This document shows positions 24,210 to 32,390 of a stretch of DNA of 64,000 bases, one piece after another (position 1 is the first letter of the stretch; each line of letters begins with the position of its first letter). The DNA is from Flavobacteriales bacterium (GTDB lineage Bacteria; Bacteroidota; Bacteroidia; Flavobacteriales_F; PHOS-HE28): positions 434,001-498,000 of the forward strand of contig JADKHI010000002.1 of the NCBI GenBank assembly GCA_016721825.1. The letters run 5' to 3'. The notes beneath the pieces were generated by a model that saw only the letters and a list, made by a program, of their open reading frames with translations, searched no databases and was not told the DNA's origin. The position numbers were made by a program, and so were the translations under genes.

Positions 24210-26786
24210 TCAACGCATCACCTGCACCTGGCGGGCCTTCAGCCAGTTCGGTGTGGAGAAGAGCATCGTGTAGTTGCCGTTGTCCAGGTCGCTGAGGTCG
24301 ATGGTGGCGTTCTGTCCACCGATGAAGGTGATGGGCAGCGCCTTCACCACGCGTCCCAAGGCATCGAGCACTTGCACATTGACCATGCCGCTCATGTCAC
24401 TGCCACCGGCCAGATAGAGCGTTCCGTTGGTCGGGTTGGGGAACAGGTTCAGGTCGTCGGAACGAACCTCGTTCACCCCCACCTGCCCGCACCCCACGGC
24501 CCACATCAACGGCGGGAAGGATTGTCCTGTGGCGCAGGATCCTTCAGGGCTCGATACGATGCGGAGGGTCAGCGCGTCATTGGCGTTCTGGCTGTTCACT
24601 GTGAAGCCGGCGAGGTTTCCGCCTTGGTTGCCTTGATAGAGCAGCCCGGACAGCTGGTCGTAGCCGTTGAACACCTGGATGTAGTCGTTCACCAGCAGTT
24701 CACCCGCAATGAAGTCGATGGTGATGGGGTCACCGGTGCCGCTTTCGTAAACGAACCAAGCGGTGTCCCCGTTCGCGTAGCAGTACTCGAACTGGCTGGC
24801 TTCGCACGCCTCGATCACACAGCTGTCCGAGGAGTAAGTGAACACCTCGCTGAAGATCCGGCAGAGCGGGTTGGTGGCGTTCAGCACGGTCACGGTGGTC
24901 ACGGAATCGAACGGAATAGGCCCTACGTTGGTCACGCCAGGACCGATGTTCACGAGCGTATCGCCGCTGTAGGTGTCGGTCAGTCGTACCGTACTGGAGG
25001 TGCCGGTGTTGGTCACGTTCACCGCCACATAGAAGGCATGTTGGATGCAATCCGGGATCAAGGTGAAGGTGGCTTCCGGGTTCGTGCAGTCCAAACAGCT
25101 CACGGTCCAATCCAGCGGGATCAGGCCATAGAGGCCCGAAGCACAATCCACAGAGCCATCGCTGTTCCACACGATGGTGAGGGCGTTATCCGGATTGGTG
25201 CTCGTGAAGAACAGGCCGGTCATGTCACCGAAGTTGCCATTGCCAGTGTAGATCAGGGGCGCATTGGCGTTCAACCCATCATACACATAGATCTCATCGC
25301 AGCACGATTCCATGGTCCCACTGTTGAACAGGATCGCGATGGGGAAGCTGTTCGCGCTCTGATACACGGTGGTGCTGTCCCAGTTGTCCGCATAGCAGTA
25401 AGTATAGTTGTCCGGACCGCAGCTGATCACCGGGCAGGGGCCATTGATAAGCGAAGGTGAGGTCACCGTGCACAGCGGGCTTCCCGTGGTCAGTGATACT
25501 GAAGCGGAAGTGCCCAACGGAAGAGGGCCGCTCAGATACGTACCCACCGCCGTGGCCACCACATCCGGTGCTCCACCCGTATTGGTGATGGTGATGGTGC
25601 TGGCCGTACCGAGGGAGGTGATGTTGGACTCGATGAAGAAGGCGCTGTTCACGCAATCCAGTTCCACATCGAACGCTGCTGTGGGCACCGTACAACCATC
25701 GTAGCAGGCCACCAGGTAATTCCATGGGCTGGTGAAGAACCCATCGGTGCAGCTGTAGAAGGTGTTCATGTTCAACACGATGGTGAGCGCATTGTCCGCG
25801 TTGGTGCTTGTAAAGAGCAGTCCGCTCAGGTCGCCGAAGTTGCCGATGCCGGAGTACAATACCGGAGAGAACTGGTTCAACCCGTCATAGATGGTGATGA
25901 GGTCCCCGAACTGGTCCATCTCCCCGTTCTGGAACAGGATACCGATGGGCAAGCTGCTCGCCGATTGGTACACGAAAACGGACTGGTCGCTGTTGTCGAA
26001 GCAGTAGGTGTAGGCATCCGGCCCACAGCTGATGATCGGACAGGGGGCGTTCGTGAGCACTGGGGAGATGACGTTGCAAAGTGGATTCAGATCGTTCTCC
26101 ACGGTCACGGACACCTGCGTGCCTAAGTTGAAAGGTCCGATCACATAGGAGCCTGGAGCGGAAGCGGAGATGGCCGGAGCACCACCGTTGTTGGTGATGT
26201 CAGCGACAGGGTCCGTTCCCATGGCCGTGATGTCAACGACGGCGTAGAACCCGCCGATGCCACAATCCAGGTCCACCCCGAAGGTGACCTGGGGAGCCGT
26301 GCAATCCAAGCAGCTTACGGTCCAGTCCAAGGTCACAAGCCCGTAAAGGCCGGACGCGCAGTCAACCGACCCATCACTGTTGAAGACGATAGTGAGCGCA
26401 TTGTCCGGGTTGGTGCTGGCGAAGAACAGGCCGGTCAGATCACCGGAGTTGCCATTGCCCGTATAGATCAGCGGTGCCGCAGTGCTCAACCCATCGTACA
26501 CGTAGATCTCGTCGCAGCACACCTCCATGGTGCCGCTGTTGAAGAGGAGCGCGATGGGAAAGCTATTGACCGACTGGTAGGTCACCGTACTGTCCCAGTT
26601 GTCCGGGTAGCAGTAGGTGTAGTTGTCCGGCCCGCAGCTCTGCACGAGCACACCTCCCCCGGGTGGCATTGGTGCAAGCAAGGGCGTCGGCGTTGAGGTG
26701 AGCGCGAAAAGGCCGTTGCTCGTAAGCAGCAGAGCCCCAAGGATCCACCTGAAATTGTGGCCGGAACGGACCAAGGAGAAGGACAT
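24210..26786 (-). CDS. T9SS-secreted protein with four CUB-like modules and type A sorting domain
   Basis: 858 residues from ATG 26786, which opens a signal peptide (SLVRSGHNFRWILGALLLTS). Four Cys-rich modules of about 200 residues start near 50, 250, 452 and 659; each has a CGPDxYTYCYxDN-like opening, an IxVYDGL strand with a following P-x-IYTGxG segment, and closing Cys (TVSCLDC). These resemble CUB-type carbohydrate- or protein-binding beta-sandwiches. The C-terminal 77 residues carry the type A sorting signal (LNLFPNPTNGTLYLAGG, VQVLDALGRVV, DLSDLDNGNYTMLF), so it should be exported by T9SS and attached to the surface. Modules 1 and 3 are nearly alike in DNA. A paralogue lies directly upstream. 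Confidence 0.85.
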   Translation of the reverse strand: MSFSLVRSGHNFRWILGALLLTSNGLFALTSTPTPLLAPMPPGGGVLVQSCGPDNYTYCYPDNWDSTVTYQSVNSFPIALLFNSGTMEVCCDEIYVYDGLSTAAPLIYTGNGNSGDLTGLFFASTNPDNALTIVFNSDGSVDCASGLYGLVTLDWTVSCLDCTAPQVTFGVDLDCGIGGFYAVVDITAMGTDPVADITNNGGAPAISASAPGSYVIGPFNLGTQVSVTVENDLNPLCNVISPVLTNAPCPIISCGPDAYTYCFDNSDQSVFVYQSASSLPIGILFQNGEMDQFGDLITIYDGLNQFSPVLYSGIGNFGDLSGLLFTSTNADNALTIVLNMNTFYSCTDGFFTSPWNYLVACYDGCTVPTAAFDVELDCVNSAFFIESNITSLGTASTITITNTGGAPDVVATAVGTYLSGPLPLGTSASVSLTTGSPLCTVTSPSLINGPCPVISCGPDNYTYCYADNWDSTTVYQSANSFPIAILFNSGTMESCCDEIYVYDGLNANAPLIYTGNGNFGDMTGLFFTSTNPDNALTIVWNSDGSVDCASGLYGLIPLDWTVSCLDCTNPEATFTLIPDCIQHAFYVAVNVTNTGTSSTVRLTDTYSGDTLVNIGPGVTNVGPIPFDSVTTVTVLNATNPLCRIFSEVFTYSSDSCVIEACEASQFEYCYANGDTAWFVYESGTGDPITIDFIAGELLVNDYIQVFNGYDQLSGLLYQGNQGGNLAGFTVNSQNANDALTLRIVSSPEGSCATGQSFPPLMWAVGCGQVGVNEVRSDDLNLFPNPTNGTLYLAGGSDMSGMVNVQVLDALGRVVKALPITFIGGQNATIDLSDLDNGNYTMLFSTPNWLKARQVQVMR

Positions 26787-26805
26787 GTGTGAGTTAGTTG
26801 GTGTC

Positions 26806-26813
26806 CGAAGGTA
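26806..26813 (-). promoter_or_regulatory. -7 promoter element of the four-module T9SS gene (TACCTTCG)
   Basis: Seven of eight matches to TAnnTTTG, 19 bases before the start at 26786. The paralogous gene has the identical box at 28851-28858. Confidence 0.45.
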
Positions 26814-26864
26814 GGTGCGTGCAGCCTCCCTCATCCATCGTTTCCACGGACCGTTCTTGAAAAG

Positions 26865-26895
26865 GCGAAAGCCCGGTCGTGGACCGGGCTTTCGC
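26865..26895 (-). terminator. Hairpin terminator of the second T9SS gene
   Basis: GCGAAAGCCCGGTC (26865-26878) and GACCGGGCTTTCGC (26882-26895) form a perfect 14-bp stem with a 3-base loop. On the minus strand it follows the gene ending at 26915 and is followed by CTTTTC. Confidence 0.8.
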
Positions 26896-26914
26896 GAAGA
26901 CGAGTTCGGAGCTC

Positions 26915-28819
26915 TCAGCGCATCACTTGCACGCGCTGGGCAACGACCTGATCCGCCGTGGTCACCTGCACCAGGTACTGTCCGTTCTGTAGCGCTCCCA
27001 GGTCGATGGTGTTGGTGCCTGCGATCAAGTTGTTGGTCGGCACGTTCATCACCTGGCGTCCGGCCAGGTCGAAGACCACCACGCTAAGGGGGCTTGCCGC
27101 ACCTTGGGTCATCTGCACATACAGAAGACCTTCGGTCGGGTTGGGGTACATGTGGAAGCCATGATCGGCCAGTTCGTCAATGCCCACAGCGCCGCACTGA
27201 ACATCCCATACCAAGGGCTCATACTGTCCACCCTGGCAGGATCCTGTTCCGTCGCTCATCACACGGAAGGTGATCGCGTTGTCCACGTTGGTGGAGTTCA
27301 AGGCAAAGTTGGCCATGTTGCCGCCGTTGTTCCCCAGGAAGATGACCGCGCTGTAGACCGTGATCCCGTTGTAGAAGAGGACCTTGTCGTTCGGCCCAAG
27401 GTTACCCGACAGGAAACGGACAGTGACAGGGACACCTTGCGTGGAGCGATAGGCGAACCAGGCCGTATCGCTGTTCGTGTAGCAGTAGCTGTAGTTCGCG
27501 GATCCGCAGGTATCCACCACGCAGGTGTCGGAGGTCCAGATCAGCTCGGTGCTGATCTTGCGGCAAAGGCTGTTGTCGTTGTTGAACACCGTGATCTTGG
27601 TGGCGCTGTCCATGGGGATGGGGCCGATCAGGGTGACGCCCGCTGGCATGTTGTACAGCGTGTCGCCACTGAAGCGGTCATAGATATTCACCGCCGTAGC
27701 GCTACCGAGGCTGTCCACATCCACAGCTACCTGGTAGGTCCGGTGAATGCAATCCGGGATGATGTTGAAGGTGGTGGTGGTCGGCTCACAATCCAAGCAG
27801 CCTACCGTCCAGATCCACTCCAGCATGGAACCAGAAGAGCAGCTCACGGAACCGTCCGAAGTAGCCGCCATGTAGATATCCGGTCCCGACGAGACCGCCA
27901 ACACGTTGCTAAGGTCTTCCGTACCGCCGATGTGCTGCCACAGGATCGGATAGCTCGCGTCAGGACCATCGTAGATCGTCAGGTCATCGTAGAAGTCGGA
28001 CTCGATCGTACCTGAGGAGAACAAGATCGCCAACGGCTGACCTCCGCTGGACTGGTAGTGCCAGTCCTCGTTCATGTTGTTGGGGTAACAGTACGTCTCG
28101 TTCAACTGGGGACCAGCACAATCGATGATCACTGGGCAGTTGCTCGGGCTGGCGATGTTGTTCCATGTGAGGTTGCAGGCCATATCGAACTCGTGGCCCA
28201 CCACCACCTGCACCAGGTCACCATAGGTGAAAGGTCCGAGGGCGTAGGTACCCACACCCAGGCCGGGCTGTGACACCAGTGTTCCACCATTGATGCTGAA
28301 GCCCAAAGCGATCGTGGCACCATCGCCCGTCGTCGCCACGTTCACATTGATGGAGAACTGGTTGGTCAGGCAGTCTTCGGTCACGGTATACGTGGCCTGT
28401 GGTGGCAAGCAGTTCAGGAAAAGCTGAACTGTCGTGACTTGGCAAACACCTGAAGCCGTGGTACACAAGTCGTCCACGGTCCAATGAGGGAACAGGTCCC
28501 CGGCCGTCACCGCTGTAACCGTCACCGGAGAGTATCCCTGTCCGATGATCGGTCCATCGAAGGTGTCCTGGTGCACGGTGATGTAGCCCCCTGAGCTCAG
28601 CGTGAACTGGTAGGTGGCCGCAGCGATCACGCTGGAAATGACCGAGTACTCCGACTCGTAGCTACAGGTGGAAATGGTGGTCACCAAGCCTCCGGGATCC
28701 GCTACAGCGCCCCCGAATTGGCTGAAGTTGGTGCAGTTCCCCTGCCCTTGGGCATTCGCGAACAGAAGCGCCGTGGAGGCAGCGAGGAAGAGTCTGGAAA
28801 AGGGTCGAGTTGCGTTCAT
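26915..28819 (-). CDS. T9SS-secreted protein with CUB-like modules and type A sorting domain (paralogue)
   Basis: 634 residues with a signal peptide (MNATRPFSRLFLAASTALLF). The first third (about 30-225) is a distinct Cys-containing beta domain (STCSYESEYSVIS onward). Two CUB-like modules follow near 235 and 436 (NETYCYPNNMNEDWHYQS; CGSANYSYCYTNSDTAWF), similar to those of the neighbouring 24210-26786 protein. The type A sorting domain starts near 553 (FHMYPNPTEGLLYV, VVVFDLAGRQVM, DLGALQNGQYLVQV). The two proteins end almost identically (RQVQVMR and QRVQVMR). They probably arose by duplication and sit between the two mannosidases; a glycan- or cell-binding role is an inference. Confidence 0.83.
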   Translation of the reverse strand: MNATRPFSRLFLAASTALLFANAQGQGNCTNFSQFGGAVADPGGLVTTISTCSYESEYSVISSVIAAATYQFTLSSGGYITVHQDTFDGPIIGQGYSPVTVTAVTAGDLFPHWTVDDLCTTASGVCQVTTVQLFLNCLPPQATYTVTEDCLTNQFSINVNVATTGDGATIALGFSINGGTLVSQPGLGVGTYALGPFTYGDLVQVVVGHEFDMACNLTWNNIASPSNCPVIIDCAGPQLNETYCYPNNMNEDWHYQSSGGQPLAILFSSGTIESDFYDDLTIYDGPDASYPILWQHIGGTEDLSNVLAVSSGPDIYMAATSDGSVSCSSGSMLEWIWTVGCLDCEPTTTTFNIIPDCIHRTYQVAVDVDSLGSATAVNIYDRFSGDTLYNMPAGVTLIGPIPMDSATKITVFNNDNSLCRKISTELIWTSDTCVVDTCGSANYSYCYTNSDTAWFAYRSTQGVPVTVRFLSGNLGPNDKVLFYNGITVYSAVIFLGNNGGNMANFALNSTNVDNAITFRVMSDGTGSCQGGQYEPLVWDVQCGAVGIDELADHGFHMYPNPTEGLLYVQMTQGAASPLSVVVFDLAGRQVMNVPTNNLIAGTNTIDLGALQNGQYLVQVTTADQVVAQRVQVMR

Positions 28820-28850
28820 GCGGATCCTTTGGGTTGTTCTTCGAACGGCC

Positions 28851-28858
28851 CGAAGGTA
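28851..28858 (-). promoter_or_regulatory. -7 promoter element of the second T9SS gene (TACCTTCG)
   Basis: Seven of eight matches to TAnnTTTG, 31 bases upstream of the start at 28819; same box as its paralogue. Confidence 0.45.
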
Positions 28859-28928
28859 GGAAACCGAGCCTATGCCGCACGGCCCGATCGGGCCCTATTC
28901 TCACAGTCCTTCGTGGACAGCCATACGC

Positions 28929-31502
28929 CTACAGCCGGGGCCAGACCGAAAGCACCAGCTTCGAGCGCCCTCCAACCCCGCAAGCCACCGTTACCAGCCT
29001 GTCCGCACCCGGCACCAATGGGAAATAGTTCTCGCTCAGTTCACTGCCGCGCGCCTCCAGCCTCACCACAGGAACCGGCTTGTCCGTGCTCACCCGGTAG
29101 GTCGCCAAGCGCTCGCTGACCTCCACCCGCTCCACCCGCACTTCCGCCTTCTCCCAAGCCATCTCCCCCATACGCTTGAAGGGCAGGATGCGCTCGGCCA
29201 GGACCTCACCCCGGTCTTCCAGCACCGCCACCCGGACCACGTGCCGGTCCGCTCCGCCCCCCTTCAACAAGGCCTCCTGCCCTGCCGACAGCACCTCGGT
29301 CTTGCCCATGGCCAGCGTAACCGCGACGGTGTCACTACTGATCAGCTGCCCGTCGGTCCGGATCACCTGGGTCACCACCTTGGCCGCCTTCAGGTCCGTT
29401 CGTTCGTTCCATAGCGTGGCCGTAACGTGTCCGTTGGCCATTTCCAGGTCCAACACCACGGGCTTGTAGCTGCGGGCCACCTCGTACATGGCGGCCTTCC
29501 AGGTGCCGGTGTGGTCCACTGTGCTCCAACTGGGGCCTGCCCACACGTCGTTCAGTTGCCAGAACAGCGTGCCCATGCAGTGCGGCTGGCCGGTGACGTG
29601 CGCCCAGATGGCCTGGCGGTAGGCTTCGGCCTGGGCCAGTTGGCTGAAGAGGATGAACTCGCCCAGGTAGCGCGGCTTCACCGCGAACTCCCGGTCGATC
29701 GCGGTCCAGATGGGCTTATCGGTCTTGTAGCTCTTCTGCCGCTTGGCCAACATGGGCGAACCGAGGTACAAGTGCTCCGGATCCAGTTGGGTGGCGAGGG
29801 TGGCGCTGTCCGGATAGCTCTGGAAACCGTACTCGCTTACGAAACGCCCCACGTTGTTCTTGAAGCTGGAAAAGGCCGAATCGCCGTGCCACACGCCCCA
29901 GTAGTGCAGGTCGCCGTTCTTCAACCCCTCGGCGTTGCCCCAGTTGCTAAGGGGGGATGAACTGATTCCGAGGCCTCCTCTCAAAGCGGCTTTGGAATAG
30001 TTGAATGCGTGCTGAACATGGTCATTGAAAAAGTAGTTCACCGACGAGTCTACTCGAATGGAATCGTCTGCGTGTAATCCATAACGTTCCTGCCAACCCC
30101 AGTTCTTCCAGGCTACGCTCAATTCGTTGTTGCCACACCATAAGGCAATGCAAGGATGCTCTGACTGCCAATTCCCCTGCTCCGTAACCTCCTTGTGCAC
30201 ATTGGCGAGAAAAGCACCATTGAACGGAGGAATGTTAGCGAACATTAAATCCTGCCAGATCAGAATTCCAGCGGTATCACAAGCATCATAAAAGGATTTC
30301 GGGGGATAGACCCCACCTGCCCAAACCCGGACCATGTTCATTCCAGCTCGCTGCAGATGCCGAACTTGAGCAACCCAGGCACTATCAACGTTCGACGCTG
30401 GATAAAGAGCGGGTGGAACCAGATTACATCCCTTCACGAAGAACATATGTCCACCAGCGCAGAACTCGAATGAACTACCCTCTGGGTCTTTCGCGGGATA
30501 GAAGTAAGTGCTCTCAAACGCAACTTTCTCTTCATGGTCGATCACGACAACTCCATCAACTCGCACTTCGAGCCGAAGTCGGTGAACGCGCTGATGGCCG
30601 GTCCCCACGGGCCACCACTTCTCCGGCCAGCCATCCATGATCTTGATTGGTCCTCCGAAGTAATAATCATTGATTACTCGAGTTCGGTAGTTCCCTACCA
30701 ATGAGTCATTCCAATAGACTCGGGCCTTGGCTTTGTGTTCACTGTCACCCTCCCAGGTCGCCCTAAAACCCAGCCAACGCTTGCGTTTCTGGTAATTGAG
30801 CGTCGGGTCCACTTGGACATCAACGAGTCGAGCGATGCTCCCCCCCCGCAGCTCCACCTCCTGCCAGATCCCGCAGGTCACCAGCCTCGGCGCGAAATCC
30901 CAGCCGAACTGGTAGGCCGCCTTGCGGATGTAAGGGCTCACGCCGCTGGGGTCGCTGTCGTGCGGCAGTTGGAGACCGTAGGCCTCGCGCAGCTTCGCTC
31001 CTTCCACGATCGGGCTGCGGAAGATGACCTTCAGTTCATTGGCCCCGGGCTTTAGGAATGGCCTCTCGGTTTCGGGCCAATCCCAGCCACGGGGCTTCAC
31101 CATCGCCTTCACGGGCCATTCCCAACTCCGAAACATGTTGTCCGCCCTGCCTAGCAGCGAGTCGTTCAGGTAGACCTCCGCAAAGGTGTCGAGCCCCTTG
31201 AACACCAGGTCCAGGTGACCGTGCTTCAACATCGCCTCATCGGCTACAAGTGTGCGACGGTATTCCCAATCCTTCAGCTCGACCCATTGCACGCTGTCGG
31301 CGTTGGCGTTGTGCATGGGATCGGGGATCAGGCCGTTGCGCAACAGGTCCTGCTGCACCACCCCGGGCACCTGCGCCGGATACCATTGCTCCGTGCCCAC
31401 CTGCCGGAAGCTCCAGCCCTCGTTCAGCGATATATTGACCTCTTGGGCCGAGACCAATGACACGAACAACGAACAACCGACAACGGACAACCAGCACCTC
31501 AT
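28929..31502 (-). CDS. Glycoside hydrolase family 2 beta-mannosidase, exported
   Basis: 857 residues; hydrolyses terminal beta-mannosides such as the Man-beta-1,4-GlcNAc core of N-glycans. A signal peptide (LSVVGCSLFVSLVSAQ) implies periplasmic location. The sugar-binding jelly roll opens with LNEGWSFRQVG and VPGVVQQDLL; the barrel carries acid/base Glu in LWCGNNELSVAW (about 454) and nucleophile Glu in GRFVSEYGFQSYP (about 557), both in the usual beta-mannosidase context. WQLNDVWAGPSWSTVD is also typical. Codons 222-519 have about 40% GC against about 60% on both sides, suggesting recombination inside the gene. It overlaps cutC by 4 bases (ATGA), so the two are one operon. Confidence 0.92.
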   Translation of the reverse strand: MRCWLSVVGCSLFVSLVSAQEVNISLNEGWSFRQVGTEQWYPAQVPGVVQQDLLRNGLIPDPMHNANADSVQWVELKDWEYRRTLVADEAMLKHGHLDLVFKGLDTFAEVYLNDSLLGRADNMFRSWEWPVKAMVKPRGWDWPETERPFLKPGANELKVIFRSPIVEGAKLREAYGLQLPHDSDPSGVSPYIRKAAYQFGWDFAPRLVTCGIWQEVELRGGSIARLVDVQVDPTLNYQKRKRWLGFRATWEGDSEHKAKARVYWNDSLVGNYRTRVINDYYFGGPIKIMDGWPEKWWPVGTGHQRVHRLRLEVRVDGVVVIDHEEKVAFESTYFYPAKDPEGSSFEFCAGGHMFFVKGCNLVPPALYPASNVDSAWVAQVRHLQRAGMNMVRVWAGGVYPPKSFYDACDTAGILIWQDLMFANIPPFNGAFLANVHKEVTEQGNWQSEHPCIALWCGNNELSVAWKNWGWQERYGLHADDSIRVDSSVNYFFNDHVQHAFNYSKAALRGGLGISSSPLSNWGNAEGLKNGDLHYWGVWHGDSAFSSFKNNVGRFVSEYGFQSYPDSATLATQLDPEHLYLGSPMLAKRQKSYKTDKPIWTAIDREFAVKPRYLGEFILFSQLAQAEAYRQAIWAHVTGQPHCMGTLFWQLNDVWAGPSWSTVDHTGTWKAAMYEVARSYKPVVLDLEMANGHVTATLWNERTDLKAAKVVTQVIRTDGQLISSDTVAVTLAMGKTEVLSAGQEALLKGGGADRHVVRVAVLEDRGEVLAERILPFKRMGEMAWEKAEVRVERVEVSERLATYRVSTDKPVPVVRLEARGSELSENYFPLVPGADRLVTVACGVGGRSKLVLSVWPRL

Positions 31503-32236
31503 CGTAAACCTGCCTTGGTAAGCGCATTCAACACCCCCTCGATCTTGGCCACATCGGGTTCGCTGTCAAAGCTGAGGCCCCGATTCGCGGAGCTCATGCT
31601 CACCTCGTGGGGCTGGGGCGGGAGCTTGCGTTGCGCAGCGAAGTGCACTTCGGTGACGCCTGTTCGTTGCACCAGTTCCACCACGTTCTCCGGATTGATC
31701 CCACCCGCTGCGGCCACCTGCACGAGGCCGCGAGCCCCGTCCACCATGGCCTTGATGGTCAGGGCGCCGTCGATGGCGAGGGTGCGTCCGCCGCTGGTGA
31801 GCACGCGCTGCACCTTCTCCTCCAGGCAAATGGCGAAGGCACGCCCCACGTCGCTGCTGCGGTCGATGGCGCGGTGGTAGGTGAGCTCGGCATCGGGTGC
31901 GGCCAGTTTCACCGCTCGAAGGAAGGACACATCCGGAAGCCCTGACTCATCCAAGGATCCGGCCACCAGCCCATTGCCACCCATGCCGATGAGCATGGCG
32001 TCTCGCAACATGGCCTGCCGCTCGGGCATGGTGTAGACGAAGCCTCCTGGGGTAGCGCGGATCAGCACGCGCAATGGGACCTTGATTTCCTCCTTGATCG
32101 AGTTGACCAGTCCGTAGCTGGGGGTCACCCCCCCGCAATCCAGCCAGGTGCAGAGCTCCACGGTGTCGGCACCGGCCTTGGCCGCTGCGAGCGCTTCGCT
32201 CAGGTTGGTCACGCAGACCTCAACGGCAACGCGCAT
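31499..32236 (-). CDS. cutC: CutC family protein
   Basis: 245 residues, the normal length for CutC, a TIM-barrel protein named for copper homeostasis, though that role is poorly supported outside E. coli. Signature parts: VAVEVCVTNLSEALAAAKAGADTVELC; GGVTPSYGLV; PLRVLIRATPGGFVYT; LTYHRAIDRSSD; VLTSGG; and VQVAAAGGINPENVVELV. No metal-binding Cys/His cluster is evident. It overlaps the beta-mannosidase start by 4 bases and precedes it in the same transcript. This points to a role in glycan breakdown rather than copper in this organism (inference). Confidence 0.9.
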   Translation of the reverse strand: MRVAVEVCVTNLSEALAAAKAGADTVELCTWLDCGGVTPSYGLVNSIKEEIKVPLRVLIRATPGGFVYTMPERQAMLRDAMLIGMGGNGLVAGSLDESGLPDVSFLRAVKLAAPDAELTYHRAIDRSSDVGRAFAICLEEKVQRVLTSGGRTLAIDGALTIKAMVDGARGLVQVAAAGGINPENVVELVQRTGVTEVHFAAQRKLPPQPHEVSMSSANRGLSFDSEPDVAKIEGVLNALTKAGLR

Positions 32237-32390
32237 GGCTTGGGGTCAGGTCAGGGTTGGAAAGGTCGTGCGAATGGTTGTGCATGAACAATGGTCCACA
32301 AGCGGCTCTGCAACGAAACGGCCCGGAACAAGGTATAAGGCCGGTGAAAGCGCGAACGCATTGCCCTTCATGCGCCCAAAATAGCCACGG

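Noticed and set aside
32246..32371. A 41-codon minus-strand frame behind a TATTTTGG box upstream of cutC
   Set aside because: The box could be a cutC promoter, but the peptide has no protein-like character, so it was not called as a gene.
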